DNA of 64,000 nt from Halichoerus grypus (GCF_964656455.1 NC_135719.1:133299284-133363283), one strand, 5' to 3'. Numbered from the stretch's first letter, positions 44,375 to 55,723 are shown. The notes: generated from the sequence alone by a model not told the origin. Translations and numbers: made by a program.

Positions 44375-45045
44375 TTTTAAAGTCATTTATGATTATACCT
44401 CACAAGTAACACAATCAGATGTCACAGTTAGACTTTGGTAAGGGTTTCTTTCTTGTTAGCTTTTCCTATTGCCATTAGCCAAGTTCTGGAGAAAAGACAG
44501 GGAGAAGAACAAGGAAGAAAAAGATGAAGGGAAAGAGTAGGAAGAGAAAAGAGAATTTGGAAAAACTATGTACTTCACTTTCTATCATGCAACTGTGTCT
44601 GTCTGAATCAGTAACACGATGGGTACCACTGCAGATGTCAAAGCAGTACAAACTCCCGAAAAGGTGCTGGAACAGAGCTGGCTTAGGAGACTGACAGATT
44701 TGTAATGTGAATGCATAATAAGAGTCAGAAATATAAATAGCTGTGAAGAGAACAAGAAGTGGCACTTTTACAGAAATCAAAAAGCATATGACTGAGTTTA
44801 TTTAGGGGTACAGTAACAATGCATTAGATTATGGGAGTACTGGCAGATGAGCTTGTCAAATCGTGGTGTGATTTTTTTTATCGCTCTAATAAATCTCACT
44901 TGATATCAACCTATTTTAATGATGAGGTCAGACATATGAAATAATAATGCTTAAAATGTATATAGAATTTTATAAACTGCTTTCATATGCATTATCTTAT
45001 TTTGTTCTCATAAAGCACCCCCTCTTCCCAAGATATACAAATTTG
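44375..45045. other. Unique noncoding sequence
   Basis: GA-rich near 44490-44560. A 101-codon minus frame (44475-44780) shows no family features. Confidence 0.4.
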
Positions 45046-45063
45046 TCAAGTTATCCCACTATT

Positions 45064-45105
45064 TTTTTTTTAAAGATTTTATTTATTTATTTATTTGAGA
45101 GAGAG

Positions 45106-45141
<36 letters not shown>

Positions 45142-45277
45142 AGATGGGGGAGGGTCAGAGGGAGAAGCAGACTCCCCGCTGAGCAGGGAGCCCGATGCGG
45201 GACTCGATCCCGGGACTCCAGGATCATGACCCGAGCCGAAGGCAGTTGCCTAACCAACTGAGCCACCCAGGCGCCCC
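45064..45277 (-). mobile_element. Can-SINE, full length with expanded (GA)n
   Basis: Minus-strand copy of the 'cgggactccaggatcatgac' body type. The CT-rich segment is expanded to a (GA)n run of about 13 units at 45110-45137. A perfect 16-bp TSD, AAGTTATCCCACTATT, lies at 45048-45063 and 45278-45293. Confidence 0.97.
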
Positions 45278-45304
45278 AAGTTATCCCACTATTAAAAATT
45301 CTTC

Positions 45305-45484
45305 CTTTGATCCATTCTCTGGAGGATAAAGTCCAGAGTCCTTCGACTAATGTACAAAATCACTAATGAGTGACCCATGGCTGACTTACCACTCTCCTTT
45401 TTCCTGCTGTACACCTGATTCCTCTGTTCTAGGCACTAGAACTACTTATTTCTTGCACTTGCCATTTATCATGCGTCTGTGTGT
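45305..45484 (+). mobile_element. LINE L2 fragment
   Basis: L2-like phrases: 'ggataaagtccagagtcctt', 'atgagtgacccatggctgac' and 'gaactacttatttcttgc', in the order of the L2 3' region. A hAT element lies immediately after it. Confidence 0.5.
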
Positions 45485-45492
45485 GCTCTAGG

Positions 45493-45703
45493 TTAGAGTT
45501 ACTCAACCTTGGCACTACTGATATTTTGGACCAGATAATTTTTGTTGTGGATTTGTTGTGCATTGCAGGATGGAAAGTGGCATTCCTGGCCTCTACCCAC
45601 TAGAGGCCAGCAGCAACCCTACATGGTGTGACAGGTAATAATGTCTCCAGACATTACCAAATGCCCCTTGGGGGGGTAAAATTATCCCCCCTTGAGAAAC
45701 AGT
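45493..45703 (-). mobile_element. hAT-Charlie nonautonomous element (MER3/MER20-class)
   Basis: Inverted relative of the element at 31102-31316: 'ggcactactgatattttgga', 'agataatttttgttgtgg', 'cattcctggcctctaccca' and 'ctagaggccagcagc', 'gtctccagacattaccaaat', ending 'cttgagaaaca'. The flanks GCTCTAGG (45485-45492) and GCTCTGGG (45704-45711) match 7 of 8, the 8-bp duplication expected for hAT transposition. Confidence 0.8.
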
Positions 45704-45794
45704 GCTCTGGGTATTTTTTCATTCTGTTTTCCTGGTCTGGAAAATACTAATCTGATTTCTACAATTGACTGACTCCAACATGTTCACTAGAAGT

Positions 45795-46430
45795 TGCCTC
45801 CATTGGGTGCAGTTACTATGGAAAACAGTATGGAGGTTCATCAGAAAATTTAAAATGGAACTACCATAAAATCCAGCAATACCACTTTTGGGTTTATATC
45901 CAAAGGAAATGAAAAGAAGATATCAAATTATTCACAATAGCCAAAATAATGTAATATCCATCAACAGATGAATGGATAAAGAAAATGTGGTATATATTCA
46001 CAGGGGAATATTATTCAGCCATGAGAAAGAAATAAATCCTGCCATTTGTGACAACATGGACAGAACTTGAAGGCATTATGCTAAGTGAAATAAGCCAGAC
46101 AGAGAAAGACTGCATAGTATCACTTATATGAAAAATAAAATAAACAAATGAAGGAAAGGAAGGAGGAGGGAAAGAAGGAAAGAAGGAATAGAAGAATGAA
46201 CCAACCAACAAAAGAAGGAAAAAAGGAAGAGGTCAAACTTACAGAAATGGAGACTAGAAAAGTGGTTTCCAAAGGCTGGGGGGGAGGGAGTGGTAGGAAT
46301 AGAGAGAGTTTAGTAAAAGATTACAAACTTTTAACTAGAACATGACTAAACCTGAAGATCTAATATAAAACATGGCTACTATCATTGATATCATTGGTAG
46401 TAGGCAATACATTATATAATTAAAAAACAA
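45795..46430 (+). mobile_element. L1 3' end (ORF2 C-terminus plus 3'UTR)
   Basis: Sense L1: 'ctatggaaaacagtatggag', 'aaatccagcaataccacttt', 'caacagatgaatggataaag', 'gtggtatatattcacagggg', 'aatattattcagccatgag' and 'agtgaaataagccagacag', then 3'UTR-like 'cttacagaaatggagactag', 'aggctgggggggagg' and 'gatctaatataaaacatgg'. It is 5' truncated, and better preserved than the other L1 relics here. A purine-rich AAGG tract at 46145-46245 sits between ORF2 and the 3'UTR. Confidence 0.82.
46145..46245. repeat. AAGG-rich polypurine tract
   Basis: GGAAAGGAAGGAGG-type purine-rich stretch inside the L1 3' part. A plus-strand Lys/Glu/Arg-rich frame across it is an artefact. Confidence 0.8.
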
Positions 46431-46434
46431 ACAA

Positions 46435-46585
46435 GGGAATAAGTTACCTCTCTTGGAAAGCTTCTCTTTATTCCGTCCATACTGAATAAGATGTCTTCCT
46501 TGGTTCCTGCCTCTCTCTGAGCCCCAAGCATCATGCTCAGAAGGATTACTTACATCTTAGTTTCATACAAATTAATTATATGAAC
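46435..46585. other. Short unique stretch
   Basis: Nothing recognised between the L1 end and a MIR copy. Confidence 0.4.
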
Positions 46586-46715
46586 ATTTTACTCAATCTG
46601 CCTATACTTTTCCCCCCTTATCTCTAAAATAGGAGTGATAATATTAAATAATTCACAGTGTCTGGCACATATTCAATACTCAATATATATCAATCAATAT
46701 TATTACCATTGTAAC
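46585..46715 (+). mobile_element. MIR-type SINE fragment
   Basis: Sense MIR 3' half: 'actcaatctgcctatacttt', 'tatctctaaaataggagtga', 'taatattaaataattcacag' and 'tgtctggcacatattcaata'. Confidence 0.58.
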
Positions 46716-47390
46716 TTTATTACTTTCTTTTGAGTGAGAGGATGGTGAATTCTAGTTCAATAGGTATTATAATATGAATTGATAAATTCAAAGTTGGTAT
46801 CATATTATAGAGACAAATCTAAATAGTAATTGAATTATTTACCATTTCGTATTTCTATAGGAACATGCCCACCTTGGGGGACAAAATCTTTGCTTAATTA
46901 AAGGATAATATATATATATATATATCCCATGATCCACACTGCTGTTAAACTCAGCCCACAAATATAAAATACTCTACTGGAACATGAATTTTCTTTTTTA
47001 TTCATCAACCAATATTGTGAGAAGAGTTCAATATGAACTGCTTGAGAGCAAAATATTTACATAAAGCAGAAAAAAGAAAATAAATGTCAAAACAAACATT
47101 TAAAATATTCTTAAATTGGCACCCTGTGTTAACACACCAAGTAGATCAGTAAAAATACATACATAGAGTAGCAAAACTGTGTAAACATTCACATAGACAA
47201 ATTCTTGAAAAAATGTGAAGAATTTGTAAAATATATGCTGCTTTAAACAAAGTGTAAAGATACAGAATAACTTGTCTTTACTGAGAACTCAATAGAGAGT
47301 GAGTATCCTGTGATTTACTTTGAAAGGCACCAAAAAAAAAAAAAAAGATCAGTGGATAGAAGGGGGGATGGACAGTGGTTAGATGGTACA
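46715..47390. other. Unique AT-rich sequence with (TA)n
   Basis: Contains a small (TA)n run at 46908-46924 and an A16 run at 47332-47347. No gene. Confidence 0.4.
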
Positions 47391-47394
47391 GTTG

Positions 47395-47880
47395 ACAGAA
47401 TAATGTGAAACTGTGAATGTTACATTACATGACAATGGGGTTTTTGCAGATGTCATTAAGTATCTTAAAATGGGAAGATGATCCTGGGTTATCCTGGGTC
47501 CAATATTATAACAAGGGTCCTTAAAAAGAAAAGAATGAAGCAGAAGGGTCAGAGAAGGAGATGTGGCAAGGGAAAGAGGGATCAAAGTCAGAAAAAGATT
47601 TGAAGATACCTTGCTTCTGAACTTGAAGGTGGAGGAGGGGGACCGGGAGCCAAAGAATGCAGGTGGCTGCTAGCTGCTGGAAAAGTCAAGGGGATGGATT
47701 TTTCCCTCGAGTCTCCAGAAAGTCATATGATGAGAACATAGCCCTGCCAACATCTTCATTCTTAGCTTCATGAAACCTGTCTTAGCTTTCTGACCTCCAG
47801 GTTTGTAAGATAATAAATTTGTGTTGTCTTAAGCCACTGAATTTGTGGTAACATATAACGCTCATAAGAAACTAATAGAT
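47395..47880 (+). mobile_element. MaLR-type (MLT1) solo LTR, sense
   Basis: Sense MLT1-like LTR: 'gggtttttgcagatgtcatt', 'gatgatcctgggttatcctg', 'catagccctgccaacatctt', 'ctgacctccaggtttgtaag', 'ataataaatttgtgttgtct', 'taagccactgaatttgtgg' and terminal 'gaaactaatag'. The AATAAA polyadenylation signal region of the LTR is retained. No internal retroviral region adjoins it. Confidence 0.8.
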
Positions 47881-48640
47881 TTATGTAATAAGGAAAATAT
47901 AGCCAAATGTTAATTGTAAGATGCAGATCATGGGTATATGGGTCTGTACTGTACACTTCCAATTTAGCTGTGTATTTGAAAATTTTTATAAAAATGTCTG
48001 GAAAAATAAATAAACATGGAATTATACCATAAAAATAAAGAAAACTGATAGCACATTGTGGAAACCACTCTTAAAAACTGGATTGATCAACAATAATTGA
48101 TAAAAAAATTGTTTTAGAAATAATTTCTATATAGGTTACTAATTTATTATAGAGATCAGCCTTTCCTTCTCAAGTTAATTTCCCTTATTGATAAAGTCAC
48201 ATTCACATTTCAAATTGTTAGCACCCAGTAAGTACTAACAGAATATAGTGTAATCGAATACACACCCCAACTGGAATTAAATTGTATGTTTGGTCTGAGT
48301 TGAGGTGAACTCATCTGAAGTTAGTGAAGTTACCATCAGAAGCACGATGTAGACACGATTCTTTCAGCTACTAAACACTAAATTGAATTATGAAATGCTA
48401 CTTATTTATGACTTTCTGAAAGGTTCTCATAACATCACTGGTTCAACGTATGACTCATCACTATTGGAAATGGAGCAGGGTAGACATTGGTTCCTTTTGT
48501 CATCTTGGGGATTAGGGACACGCCATAAAATAGATTAGTTTAATTCATTGTTTTTATTTTAATATGCATTAACATATTTCCCAGGCCAATTAGTGCAGTG
48601 GATTTCTTTGTATTCTTGAAATAAAAAACTGCATAAAATC
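47880..48640. other. Unique AT-rich noncoding sequence
   Basis: No named repeat. Near 48535-48610 lies a TAATTCATTG/TATGCATTAACATAT cluster with octamer- and homeodomain-like texture. Confidence 0.35.
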
Positions 48641-48655
48641 TTTGCCCTAGTTTCT

Positions 48656-48884
48656 TTTTTATTTATTTATTTATTTTTATTTATTTATTATTTTTTTTTT
48701 AAGATTTATTTATTTGACAGAGAGAGACACAGAGAGAGGGGGAACACAAGCAGGGGGAGTGGGAGAGGGAGAAGCAGGCTTCCCGTGGAGCGGAGAGCCC
48801 GATGCGGGGCTCGATCCCAGGACCCTGGGATCATGACCTGAGCTGAAGGCAGACGCTTAACCGACTGAGCCACCCAGGCGCCCC
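48656..48884 (-). mobile_element. Can-SINE, inserted into tail of neighbouring SINE
   Basis: Full-length minus-strand copy with a long (TTTA)n/T-rich tail (48655-48702) and head ending GGCGCCCC. Left flank AGTTTCTTTTTT (48649-48660) and right flank AATTTCTTTTTT (48885-48896) form its own near-perfect duplication, nested inside the TSD of the adjoining SINE. It is therefore the younger of the two. Confidence 0.96.
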
Positions 48885-48891
48885 AATTTCT

Positions 48892-49069
48892 TTTTTTTTT
48901 TAAAGATTTTATTTATTTATTCATAAGAGACAGAGAGAGAGAGAGAGGCAGAGGGAGAAGCAGGCTCCCTGCTGAGCAGGGAGCCCGATGCGGGACTCGA
49001 TCCCAGGACCCTGGGATCATGACCTGAGCCGAAGGCAGATGCTTAACCATCTGAGCCACCCAGGCGCCC
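48892..49069 (-). mobile_element. Can-SINE, older member of nested pair
   Basis: Minus-strand copy, slightly shortened body ('gagaggcagagggagaagc'), head GGCGCCC. Its TSD TTTGCCCTAGTTTCT is found at 49070-49084 on the right and at 48641-48655 beyond the younger SINE on the left. Confidence 0.96.
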
Positions 49070-49204
49070 TTTGCCCTAGTTTCTATATGTAAAAAAAAGA
49101 AAGAAAGAAAAGAAATGTTGATATTCCTCTGTAGCAGATACTTACAGTGTCCTGCTTCTATTCCCCTGGCATAGTGATCTGACTTCCAACTTCCCAAATC
49201 TATG

Positions 49205-49540
49205 TTTTTTATGACTAAGGGCTTCCTTTAGCCAACAGAGCCAGCTCTGCTCAGGGCAGGGCTGACTGGAAAGGGCTGGGAATTAGAGTCCCCAGGTAAG
49301 TCATTACCCAGTGACAGAGAGTTGGTGGAAAATAGTCTAGCTCCCTATCTCTCAGGTGGAATAACACTGCAGCACAGTTGACTCTGATCCTCCCCTGGGA
49401 TTCAGCTCCAGTTGTCTGTAGTGGTAATATGTTTGGTAACACTTCCTTAATTGGCTTCATCCCATCATTTCCCCAACTCTCTACTGGTGATTCATTTGAC
49501 GTACCTCTCAAATAAACTAGAATTTCCTGCTTTGAGAGAA
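49205..49540 (+). mobile_element. Probable ancient LTR, unassigned family
   Basis: Phrases 'ataacactgcagcacagttg', 'ctctgatcctcccctgggat', 'cagctccagttgtctgtagt', 'cttccttaattggcttcatc' and 'cctctcaaataaactag' recall a common mammal-wide LTR whose 3' part carries a CAAATAAACTA signal. A minus-strand 86-codon frame across it is not a gene. Confidence 0.5.
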
Positions 49541-49544
49541 TTCA

Positions 49545-51180
49545 AACTAAAAACTAAAAAGTTTCCCACCCTCAGAAAAGTAATATAAAAATAGAGCATA
49601 TTTAAAAAATAAATTCCAGAAAGCTTCGTAATATACTGATACACTTTGAAAGCTTTTCTAATTGCCTAAGAATTTACTCCTGTCAAAACTAAGTATTAAC
49701 ACAATACCTAGATCTTCATGCAATGAAACGGAGTTTTAAAGTCATCATTATCTGTTACTACTTAAACATCTGTTATTAGCAAACAAAAAACCCTTTCGAC
49801 ATCTGTCTTGATTTGGCCACTTAACCACGTGGCTTGAGCTAACAGAATCCAGTGGAAGAGTTAACTATGATGGTCTCTGCATCTGACCTTAGTGATTTCA
49901 GATAGCAGTGCTAGAAAATTTCAGACACACCTCGGACCATGGCAGTGAGCTCTCCCCCTGTGCATTTTGTCCTGGAACACATGACAAGAGTCAGTGATAC
50001 TGAGAGGTCTGATCCTCCTGCGACTAATTCCACAAAGTATTGTTTGATGCCACACAATTGGGGATATGATGATGTTTCTATGTGTTAGCTGTGTGGCCTG
50101 TTTCATGTGGATGAGCCGTGAAGAATCAGAATAATTGAGTTTCATGGCTCTTTTTAGCTTCTGCATATAGAAAATGAAGAAAAAATAAAGAATAGTCACA
50201 CTTCCAAATTTACTTACCAAAGAGGATTCAACAGTAGAAATTAAACCTGAAAAAAATATTGAAGTTTAATAATGGTGAAAATGAACCCAGAGTTAACTGT
50301 TATAACTGATATCAGTTACTGGGTTACTGAGGGTGGCCGGTGCATGAAGAATAGTCGTATGCTTTATTGGGAGTTAAGGGGGACCCTGATGTGCTTCACC
50401 AGAAAAATACTACAGTGGGTAGATACAGAGTCACACAGCTAATTCTTAACATCCCAAGAGTAGTCACGATCATAACAAGATGTCACCTCATTAACCCATT
50501 GTATTTTTCAGATAGATCTTTGACTTACTTTCTGGCTTTAAATTCATGACAGCTGTGACAATAACTGGAGCCATAGAAAACATTTACAATTCCAGTCTGC
50601 CTGGGCATTCCCCCTTACTCTGGGAAAAGGAACTCAGTTGTCCTTTGGGAGATTTTCCTATATATTCTTTATGTGCAGACCTGATGGAGTTGGCAATCAA
50701 AAAAAAAAAGAATCCATCCACCCCTATCCCCTAGTCAAGTTTGTGACTCAAAAAAGACAGATGAGATTCTACTGGGAAGGTGGAGACCAAAGCTAAGATG
50801 AGGATAATCTAAGAATAAAAGTAAAAATAAGAGCTGCTCATCAGCCTGGAAGAGTCTGGATGGTATCCTGACTTGATATTCCTCACCAGTCTCCACTAAA
50901 TAATGGACTAGACCAGGCTGGCCCTGCTTCCTCTTCATCCGGATCCTGGTTTCCTTTAATTTTGCAAGTTCACCCACACATTCAACAGGTCATCGGGGCC
51001 ATTTCTGTTGCATAAAAACATTTACTCCTAATCATTTATTTTTCCAGTACATCACTTGATGTTTTGTTTTATTTAGTTAAGTTACTTGGTTGTAAAGTCA
51101 TTTCTCATTTTATCTTTATTATTAATTTTTTAGGTAACAATATCCTAATTTCTCTTTATTTCAGAAACAAAGATTAAATA
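49545..51180. other. Unique noncoding sequence
   Basis: About 1.6 kb with no named repeat. An A12 run at 50700-50711 follows unique text without a flanking duplication. Several 60-100 codon frames (49921-50220 minus, 50367-50549 plus, 50735-50977 minus) have no family features. Confidence 0.4.
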
Positions 51181-51184
51181 TAAG

Positions 51185-51265
51185 TGAGTATTTATTATGC
51201 CTTGGCACTGTGATTAGTCATTTTCCTACCTTATTTCCTTTGGTTTTCACAAAACCTGTAAGGGT
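51185..51265 (-). mobile_element. MIR-type SINE fragment
   Basis: Reverse-complement phrases 'tattatgccttggcactgtg' and 'ttggttttcacaaaacctgt'. Short. Confidence 0.45.
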
Positions 51266-51409
51266 GTATAGCTTGGTTTTAAAATCTTTTTTCTTAATTT
51301 ATATGTGTTCATTTTTTAGGGGAAGAGAGCAGGAAAATTGTAGAGCATTAACTAATGAAAGAGTTAAAGGCACATAAGGTGAAAATCATATACTTGTATA
51401 TTTGTTTAT

Positions 51410-51625
51410 TTCAGTGTTTCTGATACATTCTAGACACTACATAAAAGGTATATTTGCACACATTACTTAAATTGATAGTCCTTTACCTTACTCTCCAGAC
51501 CAGTAAAGTGAGACTCAAAAATGATATATAGTCTTTCTAAGCCCATATATATAAACAGGAAGTGGCAAAATGAGGATTTGAACCCAGGTCTTTGTGCCTA
51601 CCAAACCTACCACTGTTCTTCCCAG
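51410..51625 (-). mobile_element. MIR-type SINE
   Basis: Reverse-complement order: 'cattctagacactacataaa', 'cacattacttaaattgatag', 'agaccagtaaagtgagactc', 'ggaagtggcaaaatgaggat' and 'ttgaacccaggtctttgtg'. Confidence 0.62.
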
Positions 51626-52370
51626 TTTTTGCAAAAGGGCCTTCTGTAGAGGACCGTATTCTCTAGATATTTATTAGCTTTGGATTTGATCATGAGACTT
51701 GTATTGCATTTTTTTGACTATAGGACTATTTAAACTTAAGGAAAACAGGAAAGAAGAAACTTTATAAATTCTCTATGACCTTTAAAGTAGAAACATCTGT
51801 TGGGTTACACTGATCTTGAGTGAACAAAGACAGATCTTTCAGGTGGATGGACTGTAGGTTGCATGTGCATTGTCATCTGACTCTTTGAAAAAATCTTGGA
51901 GAAAGCTGTGGGGAATAATTTATTGTATTTTTAATAAAAATAAATGCTATAATGTAACAATATAAAGTGACAGTCCTTGATTACATTCTCTGGTGAACCT
52001 GGTTCCTGAATTTCTGTTAATAGTGATAAATAATCCCAAGGGAAGTCAGTGCAGATCCTCATCTTTGAACAATTTCCAAAAGCTGAGTAATATATGGATT
52101 CATTTTGGGAGAATCTACTCATAAACTTCTAGTGTTGACTTAAAATATTTTAAGATAGTGTTATGTAAACAAATACAGACATGGATCCAGTTTTCAATTC
52201 CTTATGCTTATAGTTCTTATATAATCAAAAAGCAAACACACATATAAACATTAGTTATAAGCTGAACTATAAATTGCACTTCAAATTTATAACATTAATT
52301 TAATTCAAGGGAGGAGCCTATTTTGTGGAATTTAAATTGCTGTCTATATGAGTATGGTACTAACTTCTGT
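51625..52370. other. Unique AT-rich noncoding sequence
   Basis: No gene or named repeat. Confidence 0.4.
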
Positions 52371-52386
52371 AGTTAAAGGGATTCTT

Positions 52387-52563
52387 TTTTCTCTTTTTTT
52401 TAAAGATTTATTTATTTGGGGGGCGGGCAGAGGGAGAGAAACTCAAGTGGACTCCCTGTTGAGCACAGAGCTGATGTAGGGCTGGATCTCAAGACCCTGA
52501 GATCATGACCTGAGCTGAAATCAAGAGTCAGATGCTCAACCAACTGAGCCACCCAGGCGCCCC
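52387..52563 (-). mobile_element. Can-SINE, older subfamily
   Basis: Minus-strand copy of the 'gctgaaatcaagagtcagat' subfamily with body 'ggggggcgggcagaggga'. The imperfect duplication AAAGGGATTCTT (52375-52386) and AGAGGGAATCTT (52566-52577) fits its age. Confidence 0.93.
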
Positions 52564-52574
52564 ATAGAGGGAAT

Positions 52575-52825
52575 CTTGAATTTGTTTTGTATTTACTACA
52601 TAGCACTGGGGATAATGCCATTTCCCATCATTTTTTCCTATTCAAATTCCTGGGCAATTTAATTTCAAATATGCTGTGAAGTCATATTTTCAATGACTTT
52701 CCAGGATTTTATCATTCTTATAATAAGCCTGTTCTTAAAATTATTTTATTATTATCATTTTTAGCCCTCTGCAATTTGACAGAACTATTTGGCAACCCAG
52801 AAGACTTTAAATAATAAGAAGATTC
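52575..52825. other. Unique noncoding sequence
   Basis: Nothing recognised. Confidence 0.4.
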
Positions 52826-53000
52826 AGTGTCTTAGTCAGGGCTTTTCCAAAGCCAACTCTGAGGCAAAGGTTAATCTATGAATGGTTTATTAGGAAATGT
52901 GATTTTAGGGAGCTGACAGAGTAAGAGTAAAAACTTATCCAAAAATACGTTATTGAATTGGCTACCTCAAGGGAATATTGTTTGCTTGATCCAAAGGAGT
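52826..53000 (-). mobile_element. Probable ancient LTR fragment, antisense
   Basis: 'gtcttagtcagggcttttcc', 'actctgaggcaaaggttaat', 'aatggtttattaggaaatgt' and 'gattttagggagctgac' resemble the reverse complement of the LTR type at 49.2 kb. The far boundary is not seen. Confidence 0.4.
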
Positions 53001-54255
53001 TCTAAGAAGCCTTCTAGTGTGTTTCAGACCATCCAGCACAGGAGTGAAAAGCGTAGTCATTCATCTGTTGGTTCAACTTCCAACACGTAAGCATTGTGCA
53101 TATGTGATTGCCAAACCCTTCATGGGGCACACATACTTAGTGTCAGAGAATCTCTGGGCAGAAAGTCAGAGGACCCGCTGTGCATTGTGCCAAGCTGCTC
53201 AAAGCCTGTGTGAAACTGTCCACAGCAACAGTAGATGGAATAAGATATGAGGCCAAGAAGTCTTGAAGCCATGCACAAGAGGGTTTCCCATTCATTCACT
53301 AACATCTTAGCTAATTTATACATATTTATATAATTAAAATAATCAGCAGACATCTAAAAAATTGTCATTAGAAAACACACGGACACCCTGTTGAGAAACA
53401 TTCTCAGTATATCTCATTCATGGATGTTTTAGACAATCATTCTAGGAGTTTAACAATAGTTCCAGAGATATGTATACACCGATTGCTTTACCGATGTTTT
53501 GTCAGTGTAGACTCTCAAAAAAGGGATAGAATTTTTCTTTCTAAGTAGTTGATTCTTTTAACTCAATTCAACATAAATTGTCAAATCCTCTTTTCTATAT
53601 TCTGCTACACTCTGGAAATTCAAACATGATCAGGCCACAAACACTAGAGGGTCCCAGAGTCTTTTGGGAAGCCGGGAACCTAATTCCCAAATCTAATAGA
53701 GTTCAGTTGACACATGTTCACATGTTTTCTACATATAAAGAGCATATTTCAGATATACAACTGGCATTCAAAAACTGGATGGCTTAATTTCAAATGTGTG
53801 ACAATAACAACCCAAGTGTGTTACTGGAGGGAAAAATAATAGGATTTTCCATGGCCAATCTATGTTAGAATTTCTATTTGTGGCCCTTGAAATAGTGACA
53901 GTAGAATTGTTCCCTCAATCTAATGACATAGTAAGCCTGGGCATGTCACAGAAGGCTAGAGGTTGAAAACCGCTCCCCGCGCAATTCAAGTTAAATTAGA
54001 TTAAGAGAAATGACACTGTGAGCTTTTAAATTCATTCTTAATTCATATTTTCCACATAAAATTAGCTGAACATGCAAAAAAAAAAACTGGTTTAATTTTC
54101 GCCTTGAAAATGTTTTCTAATGTTTGTATTCAGACAAATGTGTGTCATTATTTTTAATATTACAAATTCATTCAGTAAAAATGAGTCAATAATGTTGCTT
54201 CTTTACAAAAAAAGGAATATTTTCTATCATATTCATGTTGGTTTTGCCAAAATAG
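53000..54255. other. Unique noncoding sequence
   Basis: Opposing frames at 53017-53250 and 53120-53353 overlap; neither shows a family. No named repeat. Confidence 0.4.
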
Positions 54256-54261
54256 AAATGT

Positions 54262-54335
54262 GCAGACACACACACATGCACACATGCGTATATATGTGCA
54301 TATACACATAGACACATGAATACATACGTGTCTAA
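54262..54335. repeat. CA/TG-TA low-complexity tract
   Basis: ACACACACACATGCACACAT followed by alternating GTATATATGTGCATATAC-type sequence, similar in texture to the 28.1-kb tract but shorter. Confidence 0.85.
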
Positions 54336-54339
54336 GACC

Positions 54340-54935
54340 ATATTTCCAAGCAGTAATAGATACGAAGGGCAAAAATGCTCTTTTAGGTATAATGATTTTT
54401 ATACATAACTAAAAAAAAAAAACTCAATGGAACTATTCTGCCTTCTGGCAACATTAAAGCCTAAATCAAAGCCTAATGAAGCATAAGAATATTGAATAAA
54501 TTAATTCTGTTTGTGTTTTCTTTAATACGGATTTGACAGCCAACTGCTTTCAAATACAGCCATTTGTTCTCACTATGTTACTTTGTACAAATAATATGGT
54601 GTTATTGCTATCACTCTATGCTTTTTTGATGGCATTTTTATGCATATAAAATAATCTTGATCAGAGCAAACTTCTATGACATTCTGTCTTAACAATAGAA
54701 GTATGACACACATTAAAATTGAACAATTTCATGATTTCTGAGCTGGTAATGTCCGCCTGTTGAAATGTAGCTTCTATCACATATGAGAATTCTGGTCACC
54801 TCCGTTTCAAGAATCTAAAGGTATAATTATGTTTCTTACTATGTTGGGGTACTGTGATTTGTGTGTATATTTGTTTCTTTCTATATCTGCTTAAGCTAAA
54901 GCAAACAAACAAGCAATCAGCCCTTAATGCTTTCT
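54340..54935. other. Unique AT-rich noncoding sequence
   Basis: No gene or named repeat. A12 run near 54410. Confidence 0.4.
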
Positions 54936-54937
54936 GT

Positions 54938-55284
54938 CTTAGTCTGCTTGAGCTGTCACACAAAACACTATAGCCTGGGTTATTTAAACAACAGAAATTT
55001 ATTTTCTCAGAGTTCTAAGGGCTGAGAAGCCCAAGATTAAGATGTCAGCCAATTTGATCCCTAGTGAGGTCTCTCTTCCTGGCCACCTTCCCGCTGTGTC
55101 CTCCTATGGCAAAGAGAATGAGCTCTGACAGGCATCACCCCATCAGGTTAGGCCCTCACCTGTATGATCTCATCTAATCTCTATCACCTGTTCATAGGCC
55201 CTATCTGCCACGCCAGAGACCTTGGGGGTTAGTGCTTCAACATATGAATTTGGCAGGGTCAGAGGCCCAGTTCAGTCCATAGCA
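54938..55284 (-). mobile_element. MaLR-type LTR, antisense
   Basis: Reverse-complement LTR: 'cttagtctgcttgagctgtc', 'cactatagcctgggttattt', 'aacaacagaaatttattttc', 'ttgggggttagtgcttcaac' and 'atatgaatttggcagg', ending 'agtccatagca'. A Can-SINE inserted right at this end, duplicating CCATAGCACTTTCT. A related LTR lies at 57379-57820. Confidence 0.72.
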
Positions 55285-55290
55285 CTTTCT

Positions 55291-55471
55291 TTTTTTTTTT
55301 AGGACTGCGTGTGCGAGGGGTGGGGTGGGGGGAAGTGAGAGGGAAAGAGAATCTTAAGCAGGCTCCATGCCCAGCACAGAGCCTGACCCAGGGCTCGATC
55401 TCACAACCCCGAGATCATGACCTGAGCCAAAATCAAGAGTCCGATGCTTGACTGACAGCCACCCAAGTGCT
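55291..55471 (-). mobile_element. Can-SINE, diverged older copy
   Basis: Minus-strand copy of the 'aaaatcaagagtccgatgc' subfamily, with a G-rich body (GGGGTGGGGTGGGGGG). TSD CCATAGCACTTTCT / CCATAGCCTTTTCT at 55277-55290 and 55472-55485. The T tail is short. Confidence 0.93.
55316..55335 (+). other. G-quadruplex-forming motif in a SINE
   Basis: GGGG-T-GGGG-T-GGGGGG followed by a further GGG run eight bases later: four G runs with short loops within the diverged Can-SINE body. Confidence 0.6.
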
Positions 55472-55515
55472 CCATAGCCTTTTCTAAAATTTAAAATTAT
55501 TTTCTAATAACTCTT

Positions 55516-55723
55516 TTTTTTTTTTTTTTTTTTAAGATTTTGTGTATTTATTTTACAGAGACAGAGAGGGAGAGAGCACGAGCGGGGGTGGGGGCAGCAG
55601 GCAGAGGCAGAAGCAGGCTCCCCGCTGAGCAAGGAGCCCGATGTGGGACTCGATCCAAGGACCCTGGGATCATGACCTGAGCCGAAGGCAAACGCTTAAC
55701 CGACTGAGCCACCCAGGCGCCCC
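55516..55723 (-). mobile_element. Can-SINE, full length
   Basis: Minus-strand copy with a T20-type tail and head GGCGCCCC. A perfect 18-bp TSD, TATTTTCTAATAACTCTT, lies at 55498-55515 and 55724-55741. It is only about 45 bp from the previous SINE but is an independent insertion. Confidence 0.97.

Noticed and set aside
44058..44441. 127-codon plus-strand open frame
   Set aside because: It lies almost wholly inside a reverse-oriented MaLR-type LTR; no protein family recognised.
50530..50711. Possible retrocopy ending in an A12 run
   Set aside because: No polyadenylation signal, no target duplication and no coding signature upstream.
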